Source of the DNA: an uncultured Marvinbryantia sp.
GTDB taxonomy: Bacteria; Bacillota; Clostridia; Lachnospirales; Lachnospiraceae
Assembly: GCA_947630735.1 (NCBI GenBank)
Contig: CANRIR010000021.1
Coordinates: 1-36,014, forward strand
Reading direction: 5' to 3'
Length of the DNA: 36,014 nucleotides
Shown: positions 1 to 8,923 of the stretch, in pieces
Position numbering within the stretch: position 1 is the stretch's first letter
Layout: each line of letters begins with the position of its first letter
Position numbers and translations under genes: made by a program
The notes under the pieces: generated by a model
The model's database searches: none
Told to the model about the DNA's origin: nothing
What the model saw: the letters and a program-made list of their open reading frames with translations, nothing else

Positions 1-2862
1 ATGTCTCCGGTAGCTTTCGCGGAAGAAGAAATCGTTATCTCCGATGAAGCGACTGCCGAAGAGGTTGCGGAAAACGATGGCATTGCTATCGCGTCGGAAG
101 CGCCTGCGCCAATTACGACATCCGAAGCAGTTTCTACAGGGATTATGACTGTAGCAAGTGGTGATGGTGAGTCGTCAGATGGCGAGGTACAGAAGGATTA
201 TGTATTTGATAGCATTGAGCCAGGCAGTGTTAAGTTTGAGTATGATGCAACTGAAGATGCGATTGTTGTCAAGTATGTGAAAGTATATAAGAAGGATGGC
301 GCGGAGGATAAGAAAATTGATGCTACCGCTACTCCGACAAAGCTTTCTGGAAAAGATTCAATTTCTGGAGAAGTCCTTTCGAAAGATGCAGATTGTGAGA
401 CCCCAGAACAGGCATTTTATAGCGTGGAACTTGAGAAAAATGCCAAAGGGGACAAGGAAAAGTACAGATCAAAAGAAATGTTGAATGTTCCTGGAGGACA
501 GGAAGCACTTGGGCATGCGATGGGCTTGAGAAATATTGAGCTGAAGCAGCCGACTTGTACAGATAAAGGTTCAGGACAGGTATGGTATACTTGCACACGT
601 GACAACTGCCCTCAGAAAGATCATTTAACGGATCCTGATTATATCAAAGGGGCAGAAGAACGAGGGCCGATAACGGATATACCTGCGTTGGGCCATAGCT
701 TCACGATTAAGAATGTGATCACATCTGCTGATGAGGCAACAGAGGCAGGCGATGCGACAAAGAGGCCGATGGGATGTTATGTCAATGATGATGGAACAGC
801 CGAGATTATACCTGAGTACGAGGAAAATGATTGGGATGCATATTATTGGGTGAAAAAGACTTGCGAACGTTGCGAGGCTGTTGACGCCGTTGAATGGGAG
901 CAAGTGTGGGTAAATAAAGCGCCTAGGAATGAATGGATCGTATACACGGTTGCTGACAACAATAATGTAGAACACTTGGTGGTAGAGTATAAAGATGAAA
1001 ATGGAAAAACTCAGAAGCAAACTGTTACTACAACAAATGGTATTGTGGGCACTGATATAAAAGTTGTTGATACGGTGCTTGGCAAATGTACACAAGATGG
1101 GTATTATCTGGAACAGCATTGGACAAGAGATGGCAAGGCCTCTGAGAATAAGATTGAGGTAGCTGCGCATCATGCATGGGGTACAACAGAGGTTTGGATT
1201 GAGAGTAAAAACACAGATTATAAACTTCTGCTGACCAAGTCGGGTACAGCGCTGACTGATAATAAACAGACATTAGCTAATCAGAATGCCCTAAAAGTAA
1301 CGAGAGACAGTAGTAATAATGTAATTGAAGCATATAGTAATACTTGCGCAAAATCAGCAAAATATGAGCTGTATCATGTTTGCCAAAATTCAGATTGCGG
1401 TAAGAAGGAAAGCTGCGGTGTGAAAGTGGCTGAGCCTAGTACCACACATAAGTTTGGCGTATGGGCAAATGATAAAGAAAATTATTCTTATGAGATGATT
1501 GATGAAAATGAACATTGGGTAACTGTAGCTCAGAAGAGAATCTGTGATGATTGCAAGCTTGTTGAGGAAAGAACACTTGAGCCTGTAAAAGAAAAGCATG
1601 GTGCGTTGACAACACGCAAAGTTGCTGGCACGGAGATAGAGGCTACATGTGGGACAGCTGGTTCTTATGAAACTGCACAGGGATGCCCGAATTGTGAGTA
1701 TGTAAAAGAAGATACGATAACATTAGTAAAGGTTCCGGCAACAGAAAAACATGAGTTTGGTGAAAATCCTGCATTTATTACATGGACAGGTGAAGTATGG
1801 GTTGGCCCGAGATATAATCCTACTTATTCTGTAAATGCGAAAGTTGTAAGGACTTGTAATGTATGTGGACATAATGTTGACACTGGAATAATGACTCGTA
1901 CAACTGCTGGCGGTTATGTAAGTGGTGGTATTTTAAGCCATGATTCGTCAAAGGGTGTTACTGTTGATCTTACTAAAAATGTTGTTCCGGGTAAAAAGGA
2001 TCCGGCAACGGGTAGGACGTTTTCATGCTCCCCGGCTATGCTGACTGTTTATGCGAACTGGAGAGGGACTGTGGACGGAGAGAGCGTATCGCTTCAGAGC
2101 GAATATGAAGTTCCTTACTATGCGAACACAACTGATTACCAGGCTCGTACCGCTCACATCCCGGGTCAGGCTGTGAAAGAGAACGAGATTAAGCCGACCG
2201 CTACAGAAGCTGGTTCTTATGATGAAGTAATCCGTTGCCTGATTTGCGGCGATGAGATCTCCCGCAAGACTGTTACGGTGAATGCTTCTGGTCAGCTGCC
2301 AAAGGTTACCGGCCTGAAGGCTGAGGTTGCTGGCAATGGCAAAGTAAAACTCACCTGGGATGCTGTAGAAGGCGCAGATGCTTATGCGGTTCTTCGCCTG
2401 GTTCAGGGCAGCACCAGTGTAATGATGGGTACTCCGACAACGAACACTTGGACAGATAACGATGCAAACACGGATAAATTCAACTTCTACTGGGTAATCG
2501 CGATCGACCTTGATGAGAACAAGGAAGGCACCGCTGGTGAGTTTGACAGCACGAATTATGTATGGGCTCTTCCGAGAGTGATCGGCAAGGTTGCTAAGGT
2601 GAATGCTCAGGCTGGCAAGAATGGTGTAGCTCTTGATTGGGAACTGGTTGACGGCGCGAACAAGTATGTGGTTCTTTCCAGAGTTGGCGATCCGAAGGCT
2701 GAGTCCAAGACTGTAACTGTAAATGGTACATCTTATGTTGATAAGAGCGCGAAAGCAGGCGACGTAGTATACTACTGGGTATACGGCGTGTATGAGAATG
2801 CTGATGGTGCTAAGTGTGCAGCAGGCGCAACCTCCCCGTACGCTTGGGCAGTGGCCAAATAA
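1..2862 (+). CDS. Large secreted surface protein with paired-Cys modules and two C-terminal Fn3-like domains (5' end missing)
   Basis: The reading frame is open from the first base, and the first residues (MSPVAFAEEE) look like the tail of a signal peptide with an AFA cleavage site. The true start is therefore probably a few tens of bases upstream of the window. The visible 953 residues contain repeated paired-cysteine units (CERCE, CDDCK, CPNCE, CNVCGH, CLICGDE), several close to 'ALGH'-like turns, a pattern I know from large clostridial surface proteins. From about residue 768 to the end there are two fibronectin-III-like domains (KVTGLKAEV..VKLTWDAV; KVNAQAG..VALDWELV), each with the Trp/Tyr core spacing. 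No LPXTG or membrane anchor is visible. Codon use in the middle (about 1200-2000) is more AT-rich than in the last 800 bases, which hints at a mosaic gene. A role in adhesion or matrix binding is inference; no enzymatic motif is seen. Confidence 0.75.
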   Translation: MSPVAFAEEEIVISDEATAEEVAENDGIAIASEAPAPITTSEAVSTGIMTVASGDGESSDGEVQKDYVFDSIEPGSVKFEYDATEDAIVVKYVKVYKKDGAEDKKIDATATPTKLSGKDSISGEVLSKDADCETPEQAFYSVELEKNAKGDKEKYRSKEMLNVPGGQEALGHAMGLRNIELKQPTCTDKGSGQVWYTCTRDNCPQKDHLTDPDYIKGAEERGPITDIPALGHSFTIKNVITSADEATEAGDATKRPMGCYVNDDGTAEIIPEYEENDWDAYYWVKKTCERCEAVDAVEWEQVWVNKAPRNEWIVYTVADNNNVEHLVVEYKDENGKTQKQTVTTTNGIVGTDIKVVDTVLGKCTQDGYYLEQHWTRDGKASENKIEVAAHHAWGTTEVWIESKNTDYKLLLTKSGTALTDNKQTLANQNALKVTRDSSNNVIEAYSNTCAKSAKYELYHVCQNSDCGKKESCGVKVAEPSTTHKFGVWANDKENYSYEMIDENEHWVTVAQKRICDDCKLVEERTLEPVKEKHGALTTRKVAGTEIEATCGTAGSYETAQGCPNCEYVKEDTITLVKVPATEKHEFGENPAFITWTGEVWVGPRYNPTYSVNAKVVRTCNVCGHNVDTGIMTRTTAGGYVSGGILSHDSSKGVTVDLTKNVVPGKKDPATGRTFSCSPAMLTVYANWRGTVDGESVSLQSEYEVPYYANTTDYQARTAHIPGQAVKENEIKPTATEAGSYDEVIRCLICGDEISRKTVTVNASGQLPKVTGLKAEVAGNGKVKLTWDAVEGADAYAVLRLVQGSTSVMMGTPTTNTWTDNDANTDKFNFYWVIAIDLDENKEGTAGEFDSTNYVWALPRVIGKVAKVNAQAGKNGVALDWELVDGANKYVVLSRVGDPKAESKTVTVNGTSYVDKSAKAGDVVYYWVYGVYENADGAKCAAGATSPYAWAVAK

Positions 2863-2898
2863 GTATCAACATAATGTAAAAGCATCATAACAAATCCT

Positions 2899-2945
2899 AA
2901 CAAGATGGATGGCATTTAGTCATAAGTGCCATCCACTTGTTGCTT
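2899..2945 (+). terminator. Stem-loop after the surface protein gene
   Basis: Arms AACAAG/CTTGTT (2899-2904, 2936-2941) and GGATGGCA/TGCCATCC (2907-2914, 2927-2934) enclose a 12-base loop. They lie 37 bases after the stop codon and are followed by a weakly T-rich stretch. This is consistent with a rho-independent terminator separating the surface protein from the glycan locus. The T tract is poor, so efficiency is uncertain. Confidence 0.55.
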
Positions 2946-2988
2946 ATAGGGGAAAATATCAGGAATGAACCGACAGGAGTGACGGCGG

Positions 2989-4188
2989 ATGGAGCGGGTT
3001 TTGGTGATCGCGGGCGGCGAGTGGCAGACTCCCCTGGTGAAAAAAGTGAAGGAGCTTGGCTGCGAGGCGGTGAACAGCAATCTGTATGAGGATTCGCCGG
3101 CTTTTGCGTATGCGGATTTCTGCGAGGTGGCGGACGTGCTGGACAAGGAGCGGAATCTGCGGATCGCGCAGAAATACGGCGTGCAGGCCGTGGTGACGGA
3201 TGAGAGCGATATCGCCATTCCCACGGTGGCCTATGTGGCGGAGAAGCTGGGCCTTCCCACTATCGGCAGCGAGCGCGCGGCCCTGTTTACGAATAAGTAT
3301 CTGATGCGCTGCTTTTGCCGTGAGCACGGCCTGAAGGTGCCGGAGTTCGCCCTCTGCCATACGGTGCAGGAGGCGGAGGAGTTTGCGCAAAAGCTGGGGA
3401 AGCGCGTCATTATGAAGCCTCTGGATTCCCAGTCCAGCCGCGGTGTGTATATCCTGGATGTTCCGGGCGACGCGAAGCAATATTTTGACGAGGCCGCTTC
3501 CTACTCCTCGGATCACGCTTCCGTGATCGTGGAGCGCTATATGGAGGGGACGGAGTTTACGGTGGACGGCATTGTGGTGCAGGGACGCCACCACTCGCTC
3601 GCGATCTCGGAGAAGAAACACTATGCCTACAATTCCAGCATCGCCTCCGAGCTGTTTTTTTCTTATGACAATGAACGCTTTGATTACCGGCGTCTGCGCG
3701 AGGTGAACGACCGTCTGGTGGAGCTTGCCGGCCTGCCCTTCGGACTGACGCACGCGGAGTATAAGTTTGAGAACGGCGATTTTTATCTGGTGGAGATCGC
3801 GGCGCGGGGCGGCGGCACCCGGATCTCATCTCATATCGTGCCGCTATTGACGGGAGTCGATAATTATCGTATACTGATTAAAGATGTGCTTGGTCACCGG
3901 GACGCGGAGCAGGAGTTTCGCATGCCCGGCCCTTATGCGCGGTGCGCGGTTCTGAAGTTTTTGGACGCGAAGCAGGACGGGGGCGTGGTGCGCCGCATCC
4001 TGGGCGAGAAGGAAGTGCGGGAGAACCCGCGCGTGCTGGAGCTGCACCTGGAGTTTGGCGAGGGCGACAGGCTGTACCACGCGAAGGACGACCGCTCGCG
4101 CATCGGTTTTTATATCGCGTACGGCGAGAGCCGTCAGGAGCTGACGGATACCATGGCGTGGGTGGAGCGCACCTTACAGATCCTCTGA
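2989..4188 (+). CDS. ATP-grasp family ligase (carboxylate-amine/thiol ligase-like)
   Basis: This 399-residue protein has ATP-grasp architecture. There is an N-terminal Rossmann-like preATP-grasp domain (VLVIAGGEWQ at residues 4-13). A central lobe follows with the lysine strand 'KRVIMKPLDSQSSRGV' (about 136-151) and 'VIVERYMEGTEFTVDG' (about 179-194), then the Mg/ATP-binding stretch LVEIAARGGG (about 267-276). Family members join a carboxylate to an amine or thiol using ATP through an acyl-phosphate. The substrate cannot be read from sequence. An AGGAG about ten bases before the ATG supports this start. It is the first gene of the co-directional glycan locus and is followed by an RraA-like gene, so it may make or attach an acyl or amino-acid decoration of the glycan (inference). 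Confidence 0.8.
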   Translation: MERVLVIAGGEWQTPLVKKVKELGCEAVNSNLYEDSPAFAYADFCEVADVLDKERNLRIAQKYGVQAVVTDESDIAIPTVAYVAEKLGLPTIGSERAALFTNKYLMRCFCREHGLKVPEFALCHTVQEAEEFAQKLGKRVIMKPLDSQSSRGVYILDVPGDAKQYFDEAASYSSDHASVIVERYMEGTEFTVDGIVVQGRHHSLAISEKKHYAYNSSIASELFFSYDNERFDYRRLREVNDRLVELAGLPFGLTHAEYKFENGDFYLVEIAARGGGTRISSHIVPLLTGVDNYRILIKDVLGHRDAEQEFRMPGPYARCAVLKFLDAKQDGGVVRRILGEKEVRENPRVLELHLEFGEGDRLYHAKDDRSRIGFYIAYGESRQELTDTMAWVERTLQIL

Positions 4189-4251
4189 GCGGGCGAGTCT
4201 GCGGGTGCCGCGGCGCCTGTCCGGACACAGGAAGCAGAGGAAGATATTGCT

Positions 4252-4908
4252 ATGTCTCAAATGGTTGACAAGATCATAAAATTAATTAAAATGAACCGTA
4301 TATCCACCACGGAGGTGGCGGACTGTATGGGAAAGAGCGGGCTGTTCCCGGAGGCGAGGTCTATCCTGGCCGGGAACTACCGGGTGGGCGTGGTCCGCTG
4401 GATCTACGCCTGCAACGAATCAAACTGGATGATCCACGAGATGGCGCGGGACGTGTGCCCGGGCGAGGTGGTCATGATGGAGGCCTTTCGCTGCAATGAC
4501 AGGGCCATCATCGGAGAGCTGGTCTCCAAGTATATGCTGCTCTACCGGCAGGCGGAGGCCATTATTACGAACGAAAACATGCGCGACGCCAACAGTCTGC
4601 TGAAGGAGCGCTTTTCTATATGGTGCAGAGGGTTTTCCCCCATCGGCTGCTTCAACCGCGAGGAGGATGCGCGGCTGGATGAGGCGACCTTCCGGGAGCA
4701 CTGGGAGAAATATAACGGGAGCATTGCCGTGTGCGACGACAGCGGGGTGGTCATCATCCCGAGAGAGCTTCACACGGAGGAGTTTTATCAAAAGCTGATC
4801 GATATTGAAAATCAGGAGGATCTGTGGTTCGAGTGCCTGGATCACAGAAAATGGGATACGTTTGATATTGTCTGTCGGAAAAAATATTTGAACGGAGATG
4901 GAGAATGA
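4252..4908 (+). CDS. RraA-like protein (HMG/CHA aldolase fold)
   Basis: 218 residues matching the RraA/4-hydroxy-4-methyl-2-oxoglutarate aldolase fold. An N-terminal 'ISTTEVADCMGKSG' resembles the family's 'ST..v.D..' start. A central GEL (88-90) is followed 20 residues later by the Arg-Asp pair R111-D112, which in true family members holds the metal-bound pyruvoyl substrate. Near the C-terminus 'DDSGVVIIPRE' matches the conserved 'D..GVvviP' strand. Identity elsewhere looks low, and the residues after R-D (ANSLL) are unusual, so activity may have diverged or been lost. The start has an AGAGGAAG ribosome binding site. Its stop overlaps the next gene by 4 bases (ATGA), which argues for co-translation with the membrane glycosyltransferase. 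RraA-type proteins are not usual parts of capsule loci. An aldolase acting on a keto-acid or branched-sugar precursor is my inference. Confidence 0.7.
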   Translation: MSQMVDKIIKLIKMNRISTTEVADCMGKSGLFPEARSILAGNYRVGVVRWIYACNESNWMIHEMARDVCPGEVVMMEAFRCNDRAIIGELVSKYMLLYRQAEAIITNENMRDANSLLKERFSIWCRGFSPIGCFNREEDARLDEATFREHWEKYNGSIAVCDDSGVVIIPRELHTEEFYQKLIDIENQEDLWFECLDHRKWDTFDIVCRKKYLNGDGE

Positions 4909-6791
4909 AGCTGGCAAAGCAGTCTGTATCAGCTCCAAAGACGGTGAGATGGCTGAAATGGCTCCTGATCGCGCTGATCGCGGCCTACCCGCTGGCCGGG
5001 GCGTTTTTCGGGCTGGATCTGGGGGATACCGGTTATCACCTGTATGCCTACACCAATCTGGCCAGCCATCCGGACAAACTGAATTACACTACTTTTCTTT
5101 CTTCCGTGGTCGGCTTTTTGTGGGGTCGTCTGTTTGACGGCCTGGGGCTGATCGCCTACAATCTGCTGGAGGTGTTTCTGGAGTGGGGCGCGGTGTTTAT
5201 CATTTACCGCACGCTGCGAAAGGATCTTGGGGAGCTGACGGTGCTGGCCGGCGGCTTGTTTGCGGTGGTCTGCGCGGACGCCTATCTGAATATTTTTAAT
5301 TATCATCAGTTTCACGCATTTTTGCTGACGGCCATCCTCTGCCTGGAGTACCGCGCCGTCACGGACGATAAGAAACTCATGAGCCTGTGGGCCGGCGTGC
5401 TGTACGCGCTGCTGGTGTTTGCGCGGGTGGGCAGCGCGGTGGCGCTGGTCACCCTGGGCCTGTATATCTACCACGCGGCCGTGCACGGCTTTTCGTGGAA
5501 GGACACCGGAAAACACCTGCTGTGCTTTGCGGGGGGCGCCGCCGCGGCTGTGCTGGCGGCCGTGCTGTGCCTGCTGGCGACGGGCCGCATGGAGTTTTTC
5601 GTGGCGAATATCTTCCGCCTGGGGGATATCGCCTCCGACAGCAGCACTTCCTACGGGTTTGTGAACCTGCTGACCACGCTGGTGAAGGATAATCTGAATG
5701 TGATCGCGTCCGGCCTTCTGTTTTACGCCGCGGCGGCGCTGTTTGCCTGCGGCGTCAATATCGCGCTGCAGAGGGACAGCTCGCCCTTACGCCGAACAGC
5801 CCTGGTGCTGGTGGGCTGTTTTACGGCGCTCATCGCCCTGTATCAGATGCGTTTCGCGTTTGACATAAACCCGGCGGAGCCCTGGCCGCAGATGACCACC
5901 GGGCAGAAGTTTCTGCTGGGCGTGCTGTATGTGACGGCTTTTTTGTGTTTTCTGCGCCACGCTTTTCGCAAGGATCTCCATTCGCAGAAGATCAGCCTGC
6001 TCGTCATCGCCTCGTGTATGCTGATCGTGCTTGCCATCGCGGGGTCGAACACGGGCACGAAACACATCATACTGGCGATGTGGCTGATGGCGCCGGTGTG
6101 CATCTACGCGGTGCGGGAGCTGGCGGCGTCTGGCTGTGTGCAGAAGCTGGCGGTCGGCGTCGCGCGCCATACGGGCATGGAATGGCGCCCGTGGAGCCTG
6201 CGCGCGGCCGTGATTGTGGCCCTCGCGCTGTTTTTCCTGAAGTGCGGGCATATGGTGTATTACACGTTTAACTACGACTGCGTGGACCGCACAAAGCTGA
6301 CCGCGACGGTGGACAGCCCGAAGGTGCGCGGCATTTTAACGACGCGGCGGGAGGCGGACGCCTTAAACGGCGTGCTGGAAAAGCTCTCGGAATTCGACGA
6401 GGAGCAGCCGCTGATGGTGTTTGGAAACACGCTCCTTCTTTATTACATGACGGGCAGGGAGGCCTACGGGATGCCCTGGGTGACGCAGGGGAGCTATCCG
6501 CTGGAGCGCTACCAGGAGGATCTTGCGAAGGCCGGCGAGGAGTATAAGGATGTGCTGCCGCTGGTGGTATACTGCCGCACGGATTATTCCCTGGGGTTTG
6601 ACGAGGAGCTGCTTGGCCAGAACCAGTGGAATGTGACGGCCAACGCGTACAGCGGAAAGAAGCAGTGTTTCCTGGATTTTCTGGAGTCTCACGAGTACGG
6701 GATCGATTACATGAACGACTATTACGCGGTGATCGTGCCGAATCTCACAACCGATATGAAAGGACTGGAAAATGTCGTGTTCGGATGGTAG
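4905..6791 (+). CDS. Polytopic membrane glycosyltransferase, GT-C-like
   Basis: 628 residues with roughly 10-12 hydrophobic segments up to about residue 460 and a soluble C-terminal domain of about 160 residues. Directly after the first membrane segment comes the acidic motif LDLGDTGYH (37-45). This is the position where GT-C enzymes (PMT/ArnT/AglB type) carry the metal- or substrate-binding Asp in the first outer loop. Such enzymes take a sugar from a polyprenyl-phosphate carrier and add it to an acceptor on the outer face. The gene starts inside the RraA-like stop (ATGA) and overlaps the next gene by 20 bases. With the polyprenyl-phosphate glycosyltransferase and SMR pair at 9608-11241 it could form a lipid-linked side-branch system (inference). 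No close family name is recognised. Confidence 0.7.
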   Translation: MKLAKQSVSAPKTVRWLKWLLIALIAAYPLAGAFFGLDLGDTGYHLYAYTNLASHPDKLNYTTFLSSVVGFLWGRLFDGLGLIAYNLLEVFLEWGAVFIIYRTLRKDLGELTVLAGGLFAVVCADAYLNIFNYHQFHAFLLTAILCLEYRAVTDDKKLMSLWAGVLYALLVFARVGSAVALVTLGLYIYHAAVHGFSWKDTGKHLLCFAGGAAAAVLAAVLCLLATGRMEFFVANIFRLGDIASDSSTSYGFVNLLTTLVKDNLNVIASGLLFYAAAALFACGVNIALQRDSSPLRRTALVLVGCFTALIALYQMRFAFDINPAEPWPQMTTGQKFLLGVLYVTAFLCFLRHAFRKDLHSQKISLLVIASCMLIVLAIAGSNTGTKHIILAMWLMAPVCIYAVRELAASGCVQKLAVGVARHTGMEWRPWSLRAAVIVALALFFLKCGHMVYYTFNYDCVDRTKLTATVDSPKVRGILTTRREADALNGVLEKLSEFDEEQPLMVFGNTLLLYYMTGREAYGMPWVTQGSYPLERYQEDLAKAGEEYKDVLPLVVYCRTDYSLGFDEELLGQNQWNVTANAYSGKKQCFLDFLESHEYGIDYMNDYYAVIVPNLTTDMKGLENVVFGW

Positions 6792-7848
6792 GGCGGCGGA
6801 AAGGAAGATCTTCTCCGTGCGCCAGACGCATATACTGAAGGGGATCGCGGTGCTGCTGCTTTTGGTGCACCACGGGCTGGATCCGGTCTCGAAGGAGCTC
6901 TCCGGCTTTGCCGGGAGGCTGGCGGTGAACGGCGTCTCCTATGCCAAGCTCTGCGTGGCGGTGTTCGCGCTCTTGAGCGGCTATGGCATGTATCTTTCTT
7001 ATGAGCGCAGGGAGAAGCCGATGGCGCGGTTTGTGCTGGCGCATATCTTAAAGCTCTACGCGGTGTTCTGGCTGGCGGCGCTTGTGCAGATCGCTGTGGT
7101 GGCCTGCCTGCGTGGCGGCCTTGCGGCCATTTACCCGGAGCGCCCCGCCTTTTTTATGCTGCTGGATGTGTTGGCGTTTTCCTATCACGCGGGGACGCCC
7201 AAGTTTGTGAACGCCTGGTGGTATGTGACGGCCACGCTCATCTATTACTGCCTGTTCCCGCTGTTCTATGCTGTGGTGCGCCGGCTGAGATACGGCAATC
7301 TCGCGCTGCTCGCGCTGCTGGCCGCCGCGGTGTTTGTGCTGCCGATGACCAGCATCCGGGTGTACGGCTGCGTGTTTGTGACCGGCATGATCTTTGCCGA
7401 GCGGGATGTGTTTAACTGGTTTTTGAACCTGTATAAAGAGAGCGCGCCCGCGTTCTGGGCGAAGCTTTTCGGATGCCTGGCGGTGTTCGCGGGCCTTTCT
7501 CTGCTGCGGCAGAAGTTTCTGGCGGACACGCGGATGGCCTATTACGGGGACTGGCTGATCGCGCTGGCCTTGATCCTGCTTGTGGGGGTGTTTACCTGCC
7601 GCTGGATGCCGAAGCGCGCCTGGCTTTTGGAGCTGACCGGGCGGTATTCGTTTGAGATCTATCTGGTGCACAGCGCTTTTATCAAGCATTTTCCGGGGTA
7701 TGTGTATATTACCCGGGACTGCCTCGGGGTGATGCTCCGATTGTTTCTCGGGGCGTTCCTGGCGGGCGCGGCCCTGCACTGGCTGATCCAGAAGCTGGGG
7801 ATTCCAAAGATACCGACATGGTGTTACGGGCAGAAGCCCGTTTCCTAG
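6772..7848 (+). CDS. Acyltransferase family 3 membrane protein (OafA/YrhL-like O-acyltransferase)
   Basis: 358 residues with about ten membrane segments. Near the N-terminus, 'THILKGIAVLLLLVHHG' (19-35) matches the acyltransferase-3 signature: a Lys/Arg-Gly helix ending in one or two His (H33, H34) needed for acyl transfer. 'SFEIYLVHSAF' near residues 290-300 matches the conserved C-terminal 'YLvH' helix. The family moves acetyl or other acyl groups across the membrane onto sugars of surface polymers. The gene overlaps the upstream GT-C-like gene by 20 bases, so translation is probably coupled. In this locus it most likely O-acylates the exported glycan or its repeat unit. Confidence 0.85.
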   Translation: MSCSDGRAAERKIFSVRQTHILKGIAVLLLLVHHGLDPVSKELSGFAGRLAVNGVSYAKLCVAVFALLSGYGMYLSYERREKPMARFVLAHILKLYAVFWLAALVQIAVVACLRGGLAAIYPERPAFFMLLDVLAFSYHAGTPKFVNAWWYVTATLIYYCLFPLFYAVVRRLRYGNLALLALLAAAVFVLPMTSIRVYGCVFVTGMIFAERDVFNWFLNLYKESAPAFWAKLFGCLAVFAGLSLLRQKFLADTRMAYYGDWLIALALILLVGVFTCRWMPKRAWLLELTGRYSFEIYLVHSAFIKHFPGYVYITRDCLGVMLRLFLGAFLAGAALHWLIQKLGIPKIPTWCYGQKPVS

Positions 7849-7858
7849 GAGGGATCGC

Positions 7859-8842
7859 ATGGCGAGAGAGTACGGCGGTTACCTGCCGTTTGAGACCTGT
7901 GAGAAGGACGACTGGTTTTCCAGATATAGCGGGGAGGATGTGCTGCGCACAAATTCCGCGAAGGCGGCAATCTATTTTGCCGTAAAGCAAAGCGGGGCCA
8001 AAAAGGTGCTCGCGCCGCACTATATGTGCGCCAGCGTGAAGAACATGCTCGCGCAGACGGGCGTGGAGACGGAGTATTATTTCCTGGACGACGCGCTTTT
8101 GCCCAAGCTTGCCGGGGCAGACCCGGACACGGCGGTGCTGCTTGCGGATTATTTCGGCGTGCTGGGCGCGCGGGTGCGTGCGGCCGCCGAGCGGTTCCCG
8201 CTGGTGATCCTGGATCATTCGCACGCGTTTTTCGAAGAGCCTGTTCTGAGGAACGGCGCTTATCATATTTATTCCTGCCGGAAGTTTTTCGGCGTGCCGG
8301 ACGGCGGCTACCTGGTGGGCAGGGGCGTGCACTGCGACCTTGAGCCGGATCTGGTGAGCGATCGGTTCTCTTATCTGGTCACGAGTTTCGAGCAGGGCAC
8401 CAATGCGGCCTACGCCGAAAAACAGGAATGCGACCGCAGCTTTCTGGGCAATTATAAAGGGATGTCCCGTCTAAGCCGCGGCATGCTCTCCTCGGTGGAC
8501 TATGAGCTGGTCCGAAGGCGCAGGGAGGAAAATTTTGAGCACCTGCACGGGCTTTTGCGCCCGTACAATGAGCTCGCCGGCCTGCTGCCCCAAACGGCGC
8601 CGGCCTACCTGTACCCGTTCCTTGTCGAGAACGGGAGCAAGCTGAAGCGCCGCCTGGTGGAGGAGCATATCTATGTGCCCGCGCTCTGGCGGGAGCTCGT
8701 CTGCCCGCAGTATGAGGGGACGCTGGAATACCGGCTGTCGGAGGATACGGTGTTCCTGCCGGTCGATCAGAGGTACACGAAGCGGGATATGGAATATCTC
8801 GCGGAACGCGTGATCTGCCTGATGCAGAAATCTTTGATTTAA
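7859..8842 (+). CDS. DegT/DnrJ/EryC1-like PLP-dependent aminotransferase (short, divergent)
   Basis: 327 residues, shorter than the usual 370-400 of DegT-type sugar aminotransferases. Fold type I landmarks are visible: 'RTNSAKAAIYFAV' (30-42) for the phosphate-binding region, 'VILDHSHAFF' with D119 expected to bind the pyridine nitrogen, and 'YSCRKFFGVPDGGYL' with K142 as candidate Schiff-base lysine, followed by the family's usual 'PDGG'. An AGGAGGG lies five bases before the ATG. The enzyme probably aminates a keto-sugar nucleotide or related metabolite; the substrate is unknown. Divergent DegT-like proteins of this length occur in clostridial and Bacteroides capsule loci. A second, canonical enzyme of this family is encoded at 18508-19638. 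Confidence 0.75.
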   Translation: MAREYGGYLPFETCEKDDWFSRYSGEDVLRTNSAKAAIYFAVKQSGAKKVLAPHYMCASVKNMLAQTGVETEYYFLDDALLPKLAGADPDTAVLLADYFGVLGARVRAAAERFPLVILDHSHAFFEEPVLRNGAYHIYSCRKFFGVPDGGYLVGRGVHCDLEPDLVSDRFSYLVTSFEQGTNAAYAEKQECDRSFLGNYKGMSRLSRGMLSSVDYELVRRRREENFEHLHGLLRPYNELAGLLPQTAPAYLYPFLVENGSKLKRRLVEEHIYVPALWRELVCPQYEGTLEYRLSEDTVFLPVDQRYTKRDMEYLAERVICLMQKSLI

Positions 8843-8877
8843 TATAAAAGGAAAAGCTGTGGGCGATCTTTCAATCT

Positions 8878-8908
8878 TTATTTGTGCCGCCAAAAGCGTC
8901 ACAAATAA
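8878..8908. other. Near-perfect 13-bp inverted repeat between two glycan genes
   Basis: TTATTTGTGCCGC (8878-8890), loop CAAAA, GCGTCACAAATAA (8896-8908). Twelve of 13 positions pair. It sits in the 81-base gap between the PLP enzyme and the acetyltransferase and has no T tract on either side. It does not look like a classical terminator. It could be an mRNA-stability or attenuation hairpin, or a repressor site. Confidence 0.6.
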
Positions 8909-8923
8909 TGCCAGGCCTGCGGC

